This document shows positions 53,301 to 64,000 of a stretch of 64,000 nucleotides of DNA, in pieces. The DNA is taken from contig CM061098.1 of NCBI GenBank assembly GCA_030770545.1, positions 2,394,001 through 2,458,000 of the forward strand, in the 5' to 3' direction. The translations under genes were made by a program, and so were the position numbers. Every line of letters begins with the position of its first letter. Position 1 is the stretch's first letter. This DNA comes from Macropodus opercularis. Its lineage: Eukaryota > Chordata > Actinopteri > Anabantiformes > Osphronemidae. Under the pieces are notes generated by a model. The model made no database searches. It saw nothing but the letters and a program-made list of their open reading frames with translations, and was not told the DNA's origin.

Positions 53301-56200
53301 GAACGATATTCAACTATGTGTTGAATCTACTAAAACTGGCACAAGTTACAGTTTTACATGACGTAACGTGGCCTTATTAAATGTTTGTATTTGTGGCCCC
53401 CTTACTGTGGAAGTTGACCTTTGTCACAAGTTTCTCTCACTCCCACAAAGCTGCCGTCACAAATACAAAGAACCGAGAATCATCTTGTGTTGTGCTCTCG
53501 GTTAATGAGACAAACGATGCTTGAAACGTCCGCTTGACTGATTCTACTGACAGCATTTGTATTATTTAGAGAAAACACACGCTCAGGCGCCGAACGTCCA
53601 TTTCCCACGCAGACTGTGAACTAGCATTTAATTTCTTCCAAAGAAACTCAGTGCAAGTTGTGAAGCGCCTGCCTCTCACAGCCGTCCGGCACGAACGGTG
53701 ACACATCCGCACACGATCGGCTTCCTCCTCCTCTCAGACGCACACATGCTGACGGGGGGTGTCACACTCCCACTGCCGCTGTCTGCAAACTCACATTTTC
53801 ACCACACAGAGGTGAAGCGATCGTTCTAGTGCCCTGGATGTAACTGGCTGTGTAGTATAGGAATTCCCCCACATCCGGGTCTCTCGGCCTCTATTTCTGA
53901 CTCTATCTCCTCTCGCTGATGCTTTAGGGGGTTTTGCTGTCTCCAACTTTGTTATTTATAACAGATGCATAGTTTCAGATGATAAAAGTACAAGTCACGG
54001 GACACTTGACCTAGTATCGTCACTATAGCTACAACAGACTACATCCGGCTACTGTTTGTACCGTGTTGACATTGTTGACATCCAAATTGCCAAAGCTACT
54101 GATCCATGATGAATCATGGCAATTACTGAATGAAAGTGAAATTATTAATATTCTGGAAGCTGAATCCCAGAAACAACTAAAAGTCATATAATTATTAAAA
54201 TAAAGCTGTGCACTCACTGTCCACTTTATTAGTTACACTTGAAGTTCAATGCAGCAGCTCTAGATTCCACTGTACTTAAAAAACAAAACAGCTTCTGCTT
54301 GAAAACTGCAAAGTTATATCCTGACATTATTGTCAGAGTTGCTGTACTGGATCGACTTGACTCTACAGGTGTACCCAATAAAATGGCCAGTGAGCATGTA
54401 TCACTTATCATTCTTACGGACACAAATGTGGTCCCCAGTCATGTTTTCTTGACCTTCTTTCATTTTATTGACTTCATCCACTGATGTGACCGAATGTGTG
54501 GGTTGTGCAGTTTCCTTTCTCGTTTCTCTGCATGACAGGAGACTGTGGTCAGTTTAGTATAATGTCCATGTGTTTAGTGGCCAAATATTTCATAACTACT
54601 AGTATAATTTCTTGCACAATGAAGAATATCACTCTGTAGTTTTTGTACACAGTACATTGTGTCCTGAATTTGCTCACTCAGTTGCTGTGTGCTATTAGCG
54701 ATACGTCATAAACTCTGTGCAGTGGGTTTGACGAGGAGCTTGTGGTAAAGGCTATTGCCAAAATTGAAACTCTTTGCACGTTGAGGCGTTGTTATGAAAG
54801 GGTCCTGGCCTCAGTGCTTTCACTTCACCCCCTTGAATCCATGAAGTACCCTCACATAGGGATGACGATTAGTAAATGCAAGGGCGTAAAAGTAAAATGG
54901 AACAAGCAGCCCACAGTCAGTGAGCAGCGAAGGTCACCACAGGAACAAACATGGTTTTACACCCCCGCAGCCTGTAGGGACAGAGTTTGAATTAACTTTT
55001 CTTATCAGTCACACTTGAAAAGGGAAAGGACATGGTCTGAAATGACTTTGCATGCTCCATCCTCCTGTTAATCTTCCCATAAACAGCTAAGATAAAGGAA
55101 AAAGATGAGTCACTCAACGTGTATGTGTGGCCTCAACCACAACCCAGTTTTCCCATTAATGAAGCTGGGAGAGAAACCCACTTATCTTGTTTGTCGTCTC
55201 CTTTGAGCATTTAAAAAACAATTTCTTCTTGCAAAGACAGTTGATATATTGAAACTAAAAGCCTCATATTTTATTCTATAATGTTTTATACATAAAGCAC
55301 CTAATAGAGTCAACGCACATTCACGTTTCCGCAGCACAATGCGCACGGGGAACATATGAACATAAACGACCATAGAAAGGCGTCATCGCTCCGAAGAGTA
55401 AAAGAAGGTTAAAATTTTATCTAATTATCAGTACGGAAAAATCAAAACATCTGTGATCGGAAATGAAAACCTCGACTCCGGAAATATTTGCTGTTATTAT
55501 TAACTACTTTGTGCAAATTTGCATCCTCTTACCAACTTGGAAAAGCTAAACCCCAACAGAAAGCCAATACAGGCAGCGGAATTTCCCTCCGCTGATTGAT
55601 ATTTTCAGGACAACACATCACTATCAAACAGAGCAAATTTAAAACTTCTACATGTTTACTGCAACACATACGTGGACGTATAGTTGAATGACAATAAAAT
55701 AAATACGAAAATCCCCAGATTAGAACCATGTAAGAAGTCACGATACATACACACGCACGCACACACATATAATGTGTATGTATACAGATATAGCAGCTGA
55801 TTAAATCTGGAAATAACCACAAACTCTTGCGTAGTATGCTGTATATGTAAATGGATTTTCCATAGTGGGAGTCTTGTTTTTGACTCCATCCGCTACAATA
55901 ATTGTGATCATTAAAGTAATAACTAGCCTTTCAAACTAACATTCAACACTCAGAATTCAACAACAAATTTGTGTCCACCTAATCCAATGCGTATGAATGT
56001 TGTTAAAATAATACTGCATGTCACAGCTTTATCCACTGTTCAAAGTTCAGCTGCCGAGCCTCACAATTCTTGTATTTCATTTCTAAACACAAGAGGGCAG
56101 TGTCAGCGTGGAGACAAAGCATCAGACACTCCTGAGTCTTAGAACAAGAGGAAGGTTCAGTGTCACATACTGGAGGGGACTGACAGTGACAGGCCTCCGT
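53301..56200. other. Intergenic region right of ADAD1
   Basis: No exon is supported. Contains the complete TIR element at 54208-54404. KIAA1109 (BLTP1), which flanks ADAD1 in mammals, is not seen in the window. Confidence 0.55.
54208..54404. mobile_element. Complete short TIR DNA element (MITE-like)
   Basis: About 195 bp with terminal inverted repeats of roughly 30 bp. The left end reads CACTCACTGTCCACTTTATT then AGTTACACTTG; the right end is its near reverse complement, CAGGTGTACCCAATAAAATG then GCCAGTGAG. There is no coding capacity. The ends match the elements at 10023 and 25037. The exact target duplication is not clear. Confidence 0.75.
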
Positions 56201-59200
56201 GATCAGTCACTGAATCACCGGGGATGAGCTGTCGTCATTCATTCTCATTCTTAAGAGCCACAACACGTTTCCACTCATTTTCATTATTTCATGTATTTGT
56301 GTGAGATTAAGTGGATATTAGTTTGGCCGGCGTGGGAGTAATTATTATATGCAAATGCTTTAATATTTAATCAATCGGCAGCATTTTGTCAATACCTGTC
56401 ATGTTTGTTGCTCTCAACATAACTTAACTGTAGACTATCAAGCTTACAGTTTATGAGGAAAAATAAAACATCTAGCTCTCTGGGCTTAACACACACGCAC
56501 TACTTTAAGAGACTAACATACACACTCGTCCCCTAAACACTTTCCTGCATGGATTAGTGCCAGAGCATGAGAAAGCAGAACCTCGCGCACGTCTGCTCTG
56601 ACAGCACCGCGCCATTGATAAATAACAGCAGCTCTTCTTTGGCCTGCTGGTACAGTTGCATTCAGCTGCAGCTCTCTGTTGCGTCTCCACAGCCAAGATT
56701 GAATCTTCCCCATTCATTAGACTAAGTGGATGAGGCTCTCTAATAGGGGCTCCCTTCCCCTCAATAATTGCTGTTGATTGGCGTAAATTAGACCCTAGTT
56801 GCCAGACGAGTGATTCTCGACGACGATAATCCGATTCCCAACTCAAACTAATAGGATTTTAACTCTGGCTTTGGCCTAATGTCCGTCTGCAAACCCTGGC
56901 TGCGGCCTATGATCCATCCAGCCAGTGTCCTCTGGATCATATCTAGATCGGGCTGAGCTGAAGCTGCAGTCGTGTTTGGATTTGGCAGGGTTGGGGGTCA
57001 GGTCAGCCCAGCCCTTCGTCCCATGTTCTCAATGACTAATCCCCTGCATGACATTCTTGGCGTCAATCGGTCATTCATTCGTGTTACTTACATCATCAGG
57101 GGAACATGTATCGGAGCGAGGCTGGCGTGCTTTGGTTCACATGTAGCTCCCCATTAGGCCCGGATGCTGAAGAAGAGACGCAATGTGGACATAACTCAGA
57201 CTTGAGAAGCTCAAGCTGATGACAACTTTCCCTAAAGTCTGTTGCTACATAATAAAAAGCTTAATGTACATCACATTACCAGTAACATTATTGTAGTAAA
57301 TGTTTGGGAAACAGCCTATTAAATATGCATGTTCCAGCCATTTGCAGGATTCTTATGCAAGTTAGAAGCACACAATAAAAAGGGAGATTTATAAGCCAAT
57401 CAATTTAAAAAGAGAAACAGAAAATCAAAGACAAGCTGGATGTGAGATCAGTCTGTTACTATTTAACGTCTGTTACATGGCACCAACGTCACTGGTGGAT
57501 GAACTGTACAGTGCATTTGCTGGTTTCACTTATGAGATTTGATTCAGACTCAAGGAGAGACAAAATGACTCAATGTGCATTGAGCACAGCTGCCTAAATA
57601 GACGTGGAAAAGCACCACACACTCTAAGTATCCGTGCTTAACTTAGTCACTATACCACATATTTATATACCTTCCCAAATGAACTCTATAGGAGCTGCTC
57701 GGTAAATGTTCCTTTGTCATGCCGTTGATAAGGGGACGGTGCTACTACTAAGGCCCGAGGACTAATGAATCTCCACTCCATTACCGCTGAATCGGACAGA
57801 TTGCTCTCCCGGAGAAATGAATTGAGTTTTTTGTATTTGTGAGATCATTCTCCCTCCATTAACTGCTCTTTATCCCGTCTCTTCATCACAGGCAAATCAG
57901 GTTAGGCAGCCATGATTAGCTGGGGTGGCCTCCCTTTTTAAAAGGTAATTGGGTTTGGCGGCTCAGCTGATAGTGCCATTAGGACCAATAAAGGCTGGGC
58001 TTGGCTCATCGAGTGAAACAGATTCTTCAGCAGCAGATGGCAGACGAAGGGAGAGGGCTCTGATGCACTGAGCCCAAAAACAAAGTTTGTGTAACCAAAG
58101 TAGTTTAGGGGCATCTTCTCCCAGTTTATTCCCACCACCGCCTTCCCGTAGCCAACCTAATATTTTCTTCTCTTCGTAGTGGTGATGGTGACATTTTCAG
58201 AGCAGGGCAACGCTGGCGTTTAATATGCAGAGCGCTGATTACAATGTGGATTTTTTTATTAGGATAATTAATCATTCTCACAGAAATGGTGTACTCGGGG
58301 CTATGATGTCACCAAGGAGTGCTGGAGACGGTAGGACTAATGCTGCGTGGGTAATCGCTGTCCCTCATTTCGACGCTGTGTGCTGCTTTGCTTTTATGAT
58401 CATTTCCATAATTTTCCAGACCAAACCCACTCTGCTAGACTGTACCTTAACCTGTTTGTTTTTAAAACGACCAATCAGCGGCTGATGAAGATCGAACACG
58501 TTGAATAAGACACTCAAGCGCAACCGACAATCGATTTTCCCCCAACTGTATCTTCTCCTGTCATCTGGACTAAAGGAAAGGTGAACTTGCCAATTCCGAG
58601 AAATCCCGCAAAGTCCCAGATAACCTTACCGCATATGGGGCTCCGTCCTGTAGGAAAAGGTGCATTAGTGGTGACAGGAGGGCCTGTGGGGATTGGTGCG
58701 GATGGGAGAGTTAGACGGCTCGAGGTGGACTTGTGTATTATGTGGCTGGCCATTGCTGTGACTGTCTCGCTCTTATCTCTCCCACCGAGGGGGTCCGATC
58801 CCCACCGCTCCTCTTATCTGCGGTCCAGACCTAATTTCTGCCCCTTTTCTTCCCGGAATCGTCCCAGTTTAGGGAACTGTGGCATTGGCGATGGGAAAGG
58901 TGACTCCAGCTGCGAAGTTCACGTCGAGAGGTCATCTTTTCGGAATCATCCAATCACGTGTGGGATTTGATTTCAAGACATGCTGCTGGACAGTACATTC
59001 ATAATACAATCACCTGGGTTTCTGCTGACCTTCTCAACCCTGAAATTTTTTTATAATTTGCTGCAAAATAGAGCAAATGCAGTTAATGGAAGGCTCCTGC
59101 CTGCTTTGCTGTGTTGATGTTTTCAGAGCCAGCAAACTGTTTGGACACAGGACAAGAACAAAACAGGTAAACGTAATAGAAATGCAGTGATCCACTTTGC

Positions 59201-62044
59201 TCCGCGTGTCTGCTTCTGTGCCTGGACACACCCTTTGATGTATGGCTGAACTATAACCGGAGTGTTGCGGTACATTTTCACCTGAGAGCTGCACATTTGT
59301 AGCCCTCCTAAATAAAACATTGTGTCGCCAGGCGCCGGTAAGTGTCCCTCAAAGAGCAGAGGGAGGAAGGGCGAGGGTAAAAAGCGTCCAGGTTAAGTTG
59401 TTTGAAAGGCCTCGGGTATTAAGAGGCATTTTACACTTAAGAAGTTGGTTTCGCTGGGTTTTCTGTTTCCCCTCTTATTGATTGATGCTCAACTATCAAT
59501 GCATAATAGAAAAGCACTCAGAGCAAATGCAGGGTTATGGCCTTGGGAGGGAGTCGGCAGACGAGACTGCAGCACCCCCCACTCCAATGCCATTATTGGC
59601 CCATAAAGGATCCCTCGGGAAGGCCACGGTGTTCAGATCAGCACACACCAAATACCCAATTAAAAAAGGCTTTAAATTCCCTCCTCTTTCCTGGGCAAAA
59701 ATCAATCTGAATTCAATCTATTCGGCTAGGATTCCGACAGAGCAGGTAATTGCCCATAATCGGCCAGCTAGGTGACAACAGCTTAAAGGGGAGACACTAA
59801 TACAATCAGGTATTTGCTTTCAACGCCCGTCCTGGGTCCAGGCCTCAGCTGTCGAAAAACAGGTAGAGTGCAGTTTATGTAGCCATCAGACAAAAGGCGT
59901 ATATAAAGTTACACGGGTCCTCTATTGTGTGGCGCTCAACAGCTGGTAAAGAGATTCTGTAAAGTACTGCAGGAATGATACTTCCTCAATGACCCATCAC
60001 GAAGCTGCAATGAATGTATTCAGCGATCATCTTCAGAAATAGCTTGGAGAGGACCTGGAAATGGAAGCGAGCTCGTATTCTGCTGTGAAAAGCTCACCTT
60101 GTCAATACATATCATTTGCATAATTTGCACAGTACTCGATGTCATGTCAGAATTATTTCAGTGAAACTCTACACGCCTGCTGGAGTCAAACAGTACTTAA
60201 TGGCAGCATTAGATAATTGTTTGCTCAGTGAGAGTGTGCCTCTTCGTGGTACTTAACCCCACCCAACCAACCTGGCTGGATGTTTTTCCATTGCCTAATG
60301 CATGTGCTTGCAAGTTGCCTTGATGGTACTATGGTAAAATGTTTTTTTAAGCCATCCGGCAGCTCTGTGGATGAGGGGTCGCCACCGTCCAAATGTTGAT
60401 TAAACCAGTCGTGGTGTTGGAATTTTGAATGTGCACGGAATTAAAAATAACCCCACTATTAATAATTGCTGCCCAAAATATTAAAACGCAATCTGAAATA
60501 AGATTACGTCACATATTCTGGAACGTACATTTCTTTTTGTTTAAAAATAAAGACCAGTGCACATTTACACTTTCTTTCATAGTGTAATAATTTAATTTTA
60601 ATTGGTTAAACCACTTGACCCTCAAAACATAATTAAAAACACAGTAACGGTAGAAAGTCTTGCTCAGGTGTCCTGTCTGTCCAAATAATAGCAAGTTCTG
60701 CTGTGGACAAATGTAAACCTATGGACACAAGCTGGTGAACTGGAAATTCTTTTGGATCTTGTCTTCTTGTCAGACGGAATCTGCTCGGCCAGCTTTAACT
60801 CTAGTTTGCCCGGCTGGTAACATGATGTCCAGGGGTCAGCAGGGGTCAAAGGTTCAGCGGCAGAAGGCTACGATTAATGGATCTCTCAATAAAACGGGGG
60901 CTAATATTACCAACTCTCTCCCCGACTTTGCCGGGGTGGAGAGGGAATTCCTCGTAGCAGACAGCACAGGCCAAACAGCTTGGCTCTAGAAATTACTTCC
61001 TATAATGGGCCCGGGCTTCGAAAGTGGAAGCACACTTTTAATTGACCAATCAAAAGGAAACAAAGCAGCCAATCTTCAGACACGTAACAGAAATCCAATA
61101 GAATTTGTTTCATTTCCTGCCAGAGCCATCGCGGGTTAAGACGCTTGCACAGTACATCAGAGCAGTTGATTATGAATATATCAAATAGCAAACTGCTTTA
61201 AGAGCTTTTGACTTTGTTGCATGAATAGACACACTGAAAATCAATATGTGCTCTTTAGAGTTATCTCTGTGCCAAGGAATGATAAATGCAGAAATTAATA
61301 ATTAAAACCGAAGTTTGAGATCATTTTAGTCATAATTATTCTCAGTTAAAACTCAACTTGCATTTTCTAAAAAAACTGAACACAGAAATGACATATTTGT
61401 CAGGCATGTGAACACAAACATGCATATTAGCATTTACTAAGACTAAATATGGTCTCAAACAATTACTTTAGGCTGCAGAAAGTCTTCCAGAGTCACAGCT
61501 GGTTACCATCAGTCATCACAACCTCTGTGGTGAACAGCAGAGACTATCACTGAGCGTGCTCCACATCCTTTGTCCATAAGGTGGCGTATCATGCTCTCGG
61601 TTCTAGGCTTCAGCTGTGAGGATGCCAGTCAGTGGGAATGACACACAGAGGTCCACGGCTGGAGAGTGTTTATAATCTTTACTTGGGTAAATGTAGTGAA
61701 CAACACAGAGATGTGCATTTCAACGATCCACTGAAGTGAAGGTATAAAGTAAAGCAACGCGTAACCAAGCATTAAACGCTACAGAAATGTGCCCCATTCT
61801 AATGTTTAATGTTTAGTAAGACAGAAAGCAAAACCACCATATTTATTGTGTCGTACAGATGCATGTGAGTGACATAAAACTCTTTAACTTCCCACATGTA
61901 ACAACGGTAAACCGAGAACATTCAACTTTTAAAGCTTAATGACTAAAATCTGTGACAGATGTTTTTCATAAATATATAAAGAAATGAAAAACGTCCTTCA
62001 ACTTTTATCCCAAAGAAACACAAACATCAATCAAATGCATCTAC

Positions 62045-62077
<33 letters not shown>

Positions 62078-63290
62078 TACTGATACACGCTTCTCTGTCC
62101 TGCAAACAGCTTGACAGAATCATGAATTCCATACATTTTTGAGCTTCAGCATGTCAGTACCATGTTGTACCAGCTCAACACAGGCTCGAACTAGGTAGGG
62201 CCGTTATTTGGTTGTAGGTCAGGAGGTGCAGCTTCTCAGTATATTCGGGTGAAAACAGTGCGAGTGTGAAAACAAATCAAGAGGCTTTTTACATGCACAC
62301 CCCCACAGTGTATGAGAGCAACGTCTAAGCTGTGAGCAGCTTGTATTTGATTTCACAGAGAGGTGGTAAACATGCTGGTCTTTTCCACTTCTCTGTTGTT
62401 CTGACACGCTCAGCTGAGACACAACTGCTCTAAAGTGTCAGTTTAAGGATGCGAGAACTGCAGGTCAGCTTTCACACACACAAACCTACGCTTCTCGCGT
62501 TTCAGCCCACGGTGCGGGTGGATGCTGCTGCTGTCCCGCCACTGGGCCTGGGTTAAACGCTGACGCGATGACTTAAAAAGTGGTTCCATCAGGAAAATGA
62601 AGCCATTACGGCGCGATTCATTGTTTCCATGTAAAAGTCTTTCACCTCATCCAAGGAGACCATAGGACAATAAGTGCAGCCTCTCCGAGGACTTAGCATT
62701 TAAACATTTCCTTTGTCTGGTGAAATAATATATAGCTATTAGAGCTGATGAACCCCATGAGGTGTTTTTTATTAACTCCGTCTAATGTTGATTGGTGTGA
62801 TGGCACCAGTGTTTTCAGAGGGGGACACTGCAGCTGCTGAGGCACTGGGGTTTTTTTCAAGTCCCTTCACTAGGAGGTGAACTGAGGCCCTGAGGATGTG
62901 AATGGGACACACCCCACCTTCTCCCACCCCTCCCCGCCTACTCTTCCCCTTTCTTCCATATCCCTGTCAAACCCAAAGGCCACCCTGTTGTCACAGAGTA
63001 AATCAATGTTCCCGCCCCAGTCTGACGTCCCCTCACCGCTTGCCCATCAAGAGAAGGTGTCCGCGCATTGATATTCCCCCTCCTCGTCCTCTCCTGCTCT
63101 TTATTATTTTAATTAATCAGGATCGCTGCACCTGTCTGTCAATTCTGCGGGTCGCCATTTCCACGAAAAAGGAAAAGTAATTAAAGTGGCTGGCAAGGCA
63201 TGCTGGGGGTTTGGTTTAGGGCAGAGATTGCAGTGCAGCATTGACAAGATGAATCAGATACAGATGCCAGAGCTTTCATTAAATCCATTC
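56201..63290. other. Probable cluster of conserved noncoding elements
   Basis: About 7 kb with no coding exon or obvious dispersed repeat; a simple repeat at 62045-62079 interrupts it. The sequence is complex and rich in homeodomain and POU cores. Examples: ATGCAAAT (56349-56356), ATTTGCAT (60114-60121), TAATTAAT (58265-58272) and TTAATTAATCAG near 63110. Richest blocks by eye: about 56330-57160, 57720-58480, 58560-58970, 59500-59830 and 60740-61150. This texture is typical of long-range enhancers of a developmental gene, which is not in the window. Conservation itself could not be tested. Confidence 0.35.
62045..62079. repeat. (AT)n(AC)n microsatellite
   Basis: Alternating AT run passing into an AC run. 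Confidence 0.9.
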
Positions 63291-63298
63291 TTCCCCGT

Positions 63299-63319
63299 CT
63301 CTCTCTCTGTCTCTCTCTC
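63299..63319. repeat. (CT)n microsatellite
   Basis: CT units interrupted once by GT. Confidence 0.85.
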
Positions 63320-64000
63320 AACACCTGAAGCCCTCTTTGTGCTTGGTCGACAGTGACCAGGTGAGGAAAGAGTTAACGAAGAAGCGAACGCGTTAAATCT
63401 AATTGTGTGCGTGAATCACTGATAAATTAAGGTCAACGTGATGGAACCCGACGGATCTGTGTACTCAGAACTATCAGGTATCCTACAGATACCTAATACG
63501 ATCTGTAACGTTCTGATTTCTGACTCCAGATCAAGTGTTAGTGCTGGGCTCCATATAGTTCAGCACCATATTTAGATGGTCTCATCTAACATATCATATT
63601 CCTGTCAGCATGTGAAAAGCTTGTCATTCACACATTTGCTTATGTGAAGGAGGATTTCCTCAACAAACAAACAATGTGAACTATAATAACCGAAATACAG
63701 CCACATCTACTGTAAATGTCCTGTAGAAACAGCAGAAACCACGTCTTGTCCGAACGAGCCCACGTACGGACGCAGCCTTTGGTTGAAATTTTGATCCGAT
63801 TGGTCCAAGTTGGTTGGGTTTACGCACGAACATCGTTGTTAGGTTTACGTCTTCACCTACATCATGTGGCAACAAAAGCATAAATAGAAACGTGTGCTGT
63901 CGTGTGAGTCAGGAGTCTCATCAGGCCTCGCTCCCTCCCTGCTTCACAGACGCTTGTTCTAGCTTTGAAATCATTGCCTGTGACTTGATTGCACACGTGC
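63320..64000. other. Right edge, nothing identified
   Basis: No exon, RNA gene or repeat is supported in the last 680 bp. Confidence 0.5.

Noticed and set aside
54742..54990. 82-residue plus-strand frame
   Set aside because: No family resemblance and no splice context.

Overview
The window is nuclear DNA of a ray-finned fish, most likely a percomorph teleost. The genes have short GT-AG introns and the sequence carries fish-type dispersed repeats. The gene order is that of the vertebrate IL2/IL21 block (human 4q27-q28). I rebuilt every gene below by joining exons whose reading phases agree and whose peptides match the family. No transcript or alignment was available.

Layout. 1-5479, minus: AFG2A (SPATA5), 5' two thirds only, running off the left edge. 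6107-12044, plus: NUDT6, complete, sharing a divergent promoter with AFG2A. 12766-16230, minus: FGF2, complete and tail to tail with NUDT6. 18162-20090, minus: BBS12, one coding exon. 21185-23656, plus: a centrin (CETN4), sharing a divergent promoter with BBS12 that holds NRF1-, RFX/X-box- and CRE-like sites. 31064-33414, plus: IL21, six coding exons. 36629-36947, minus: an unrecognised two-exon reading frame of 63 codons. 40352-41238 and 43005-43895, plus: two tandem IL2-family cytokine genes with the same four-exon, phase-0 structure. 47658-52716, minus: ADAD1, twelve coding exons. From about 53.3 kb to the right edge no gene is visible. About 56.2-63.3 kb reads like a cluster of conserved noncoding elements.

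How the genes relate. The three cytokine genes encode secreted four-helix ligands of common-gamma-chain receptors. Each has a TATA box 85-110 bp before its ATG and AU-rich motifs in the 3' UTR. BBS12 and centrin are both ciliary/centrosomal. AFG2A is a ribosome-maturation AAA ATPase. NUDT6 is the classical antisense partner of FGF2. ADAD1 is a catalytically dead relative of the RNA-editing deaminases, expressed in testis in mammals.

The items most worth follow-up are: the 63-codon frame between IL21 and the IL2 pair; a 32-bp piece of its exon found again in intron 1 of the first IL2-family gene; a perfect 29-bp inverted repeat just inside an ADAD1 intron; an R/G-rich non-AUG extension of FGF2; the ciliary divergent promoter; and the 3' gene-free block.
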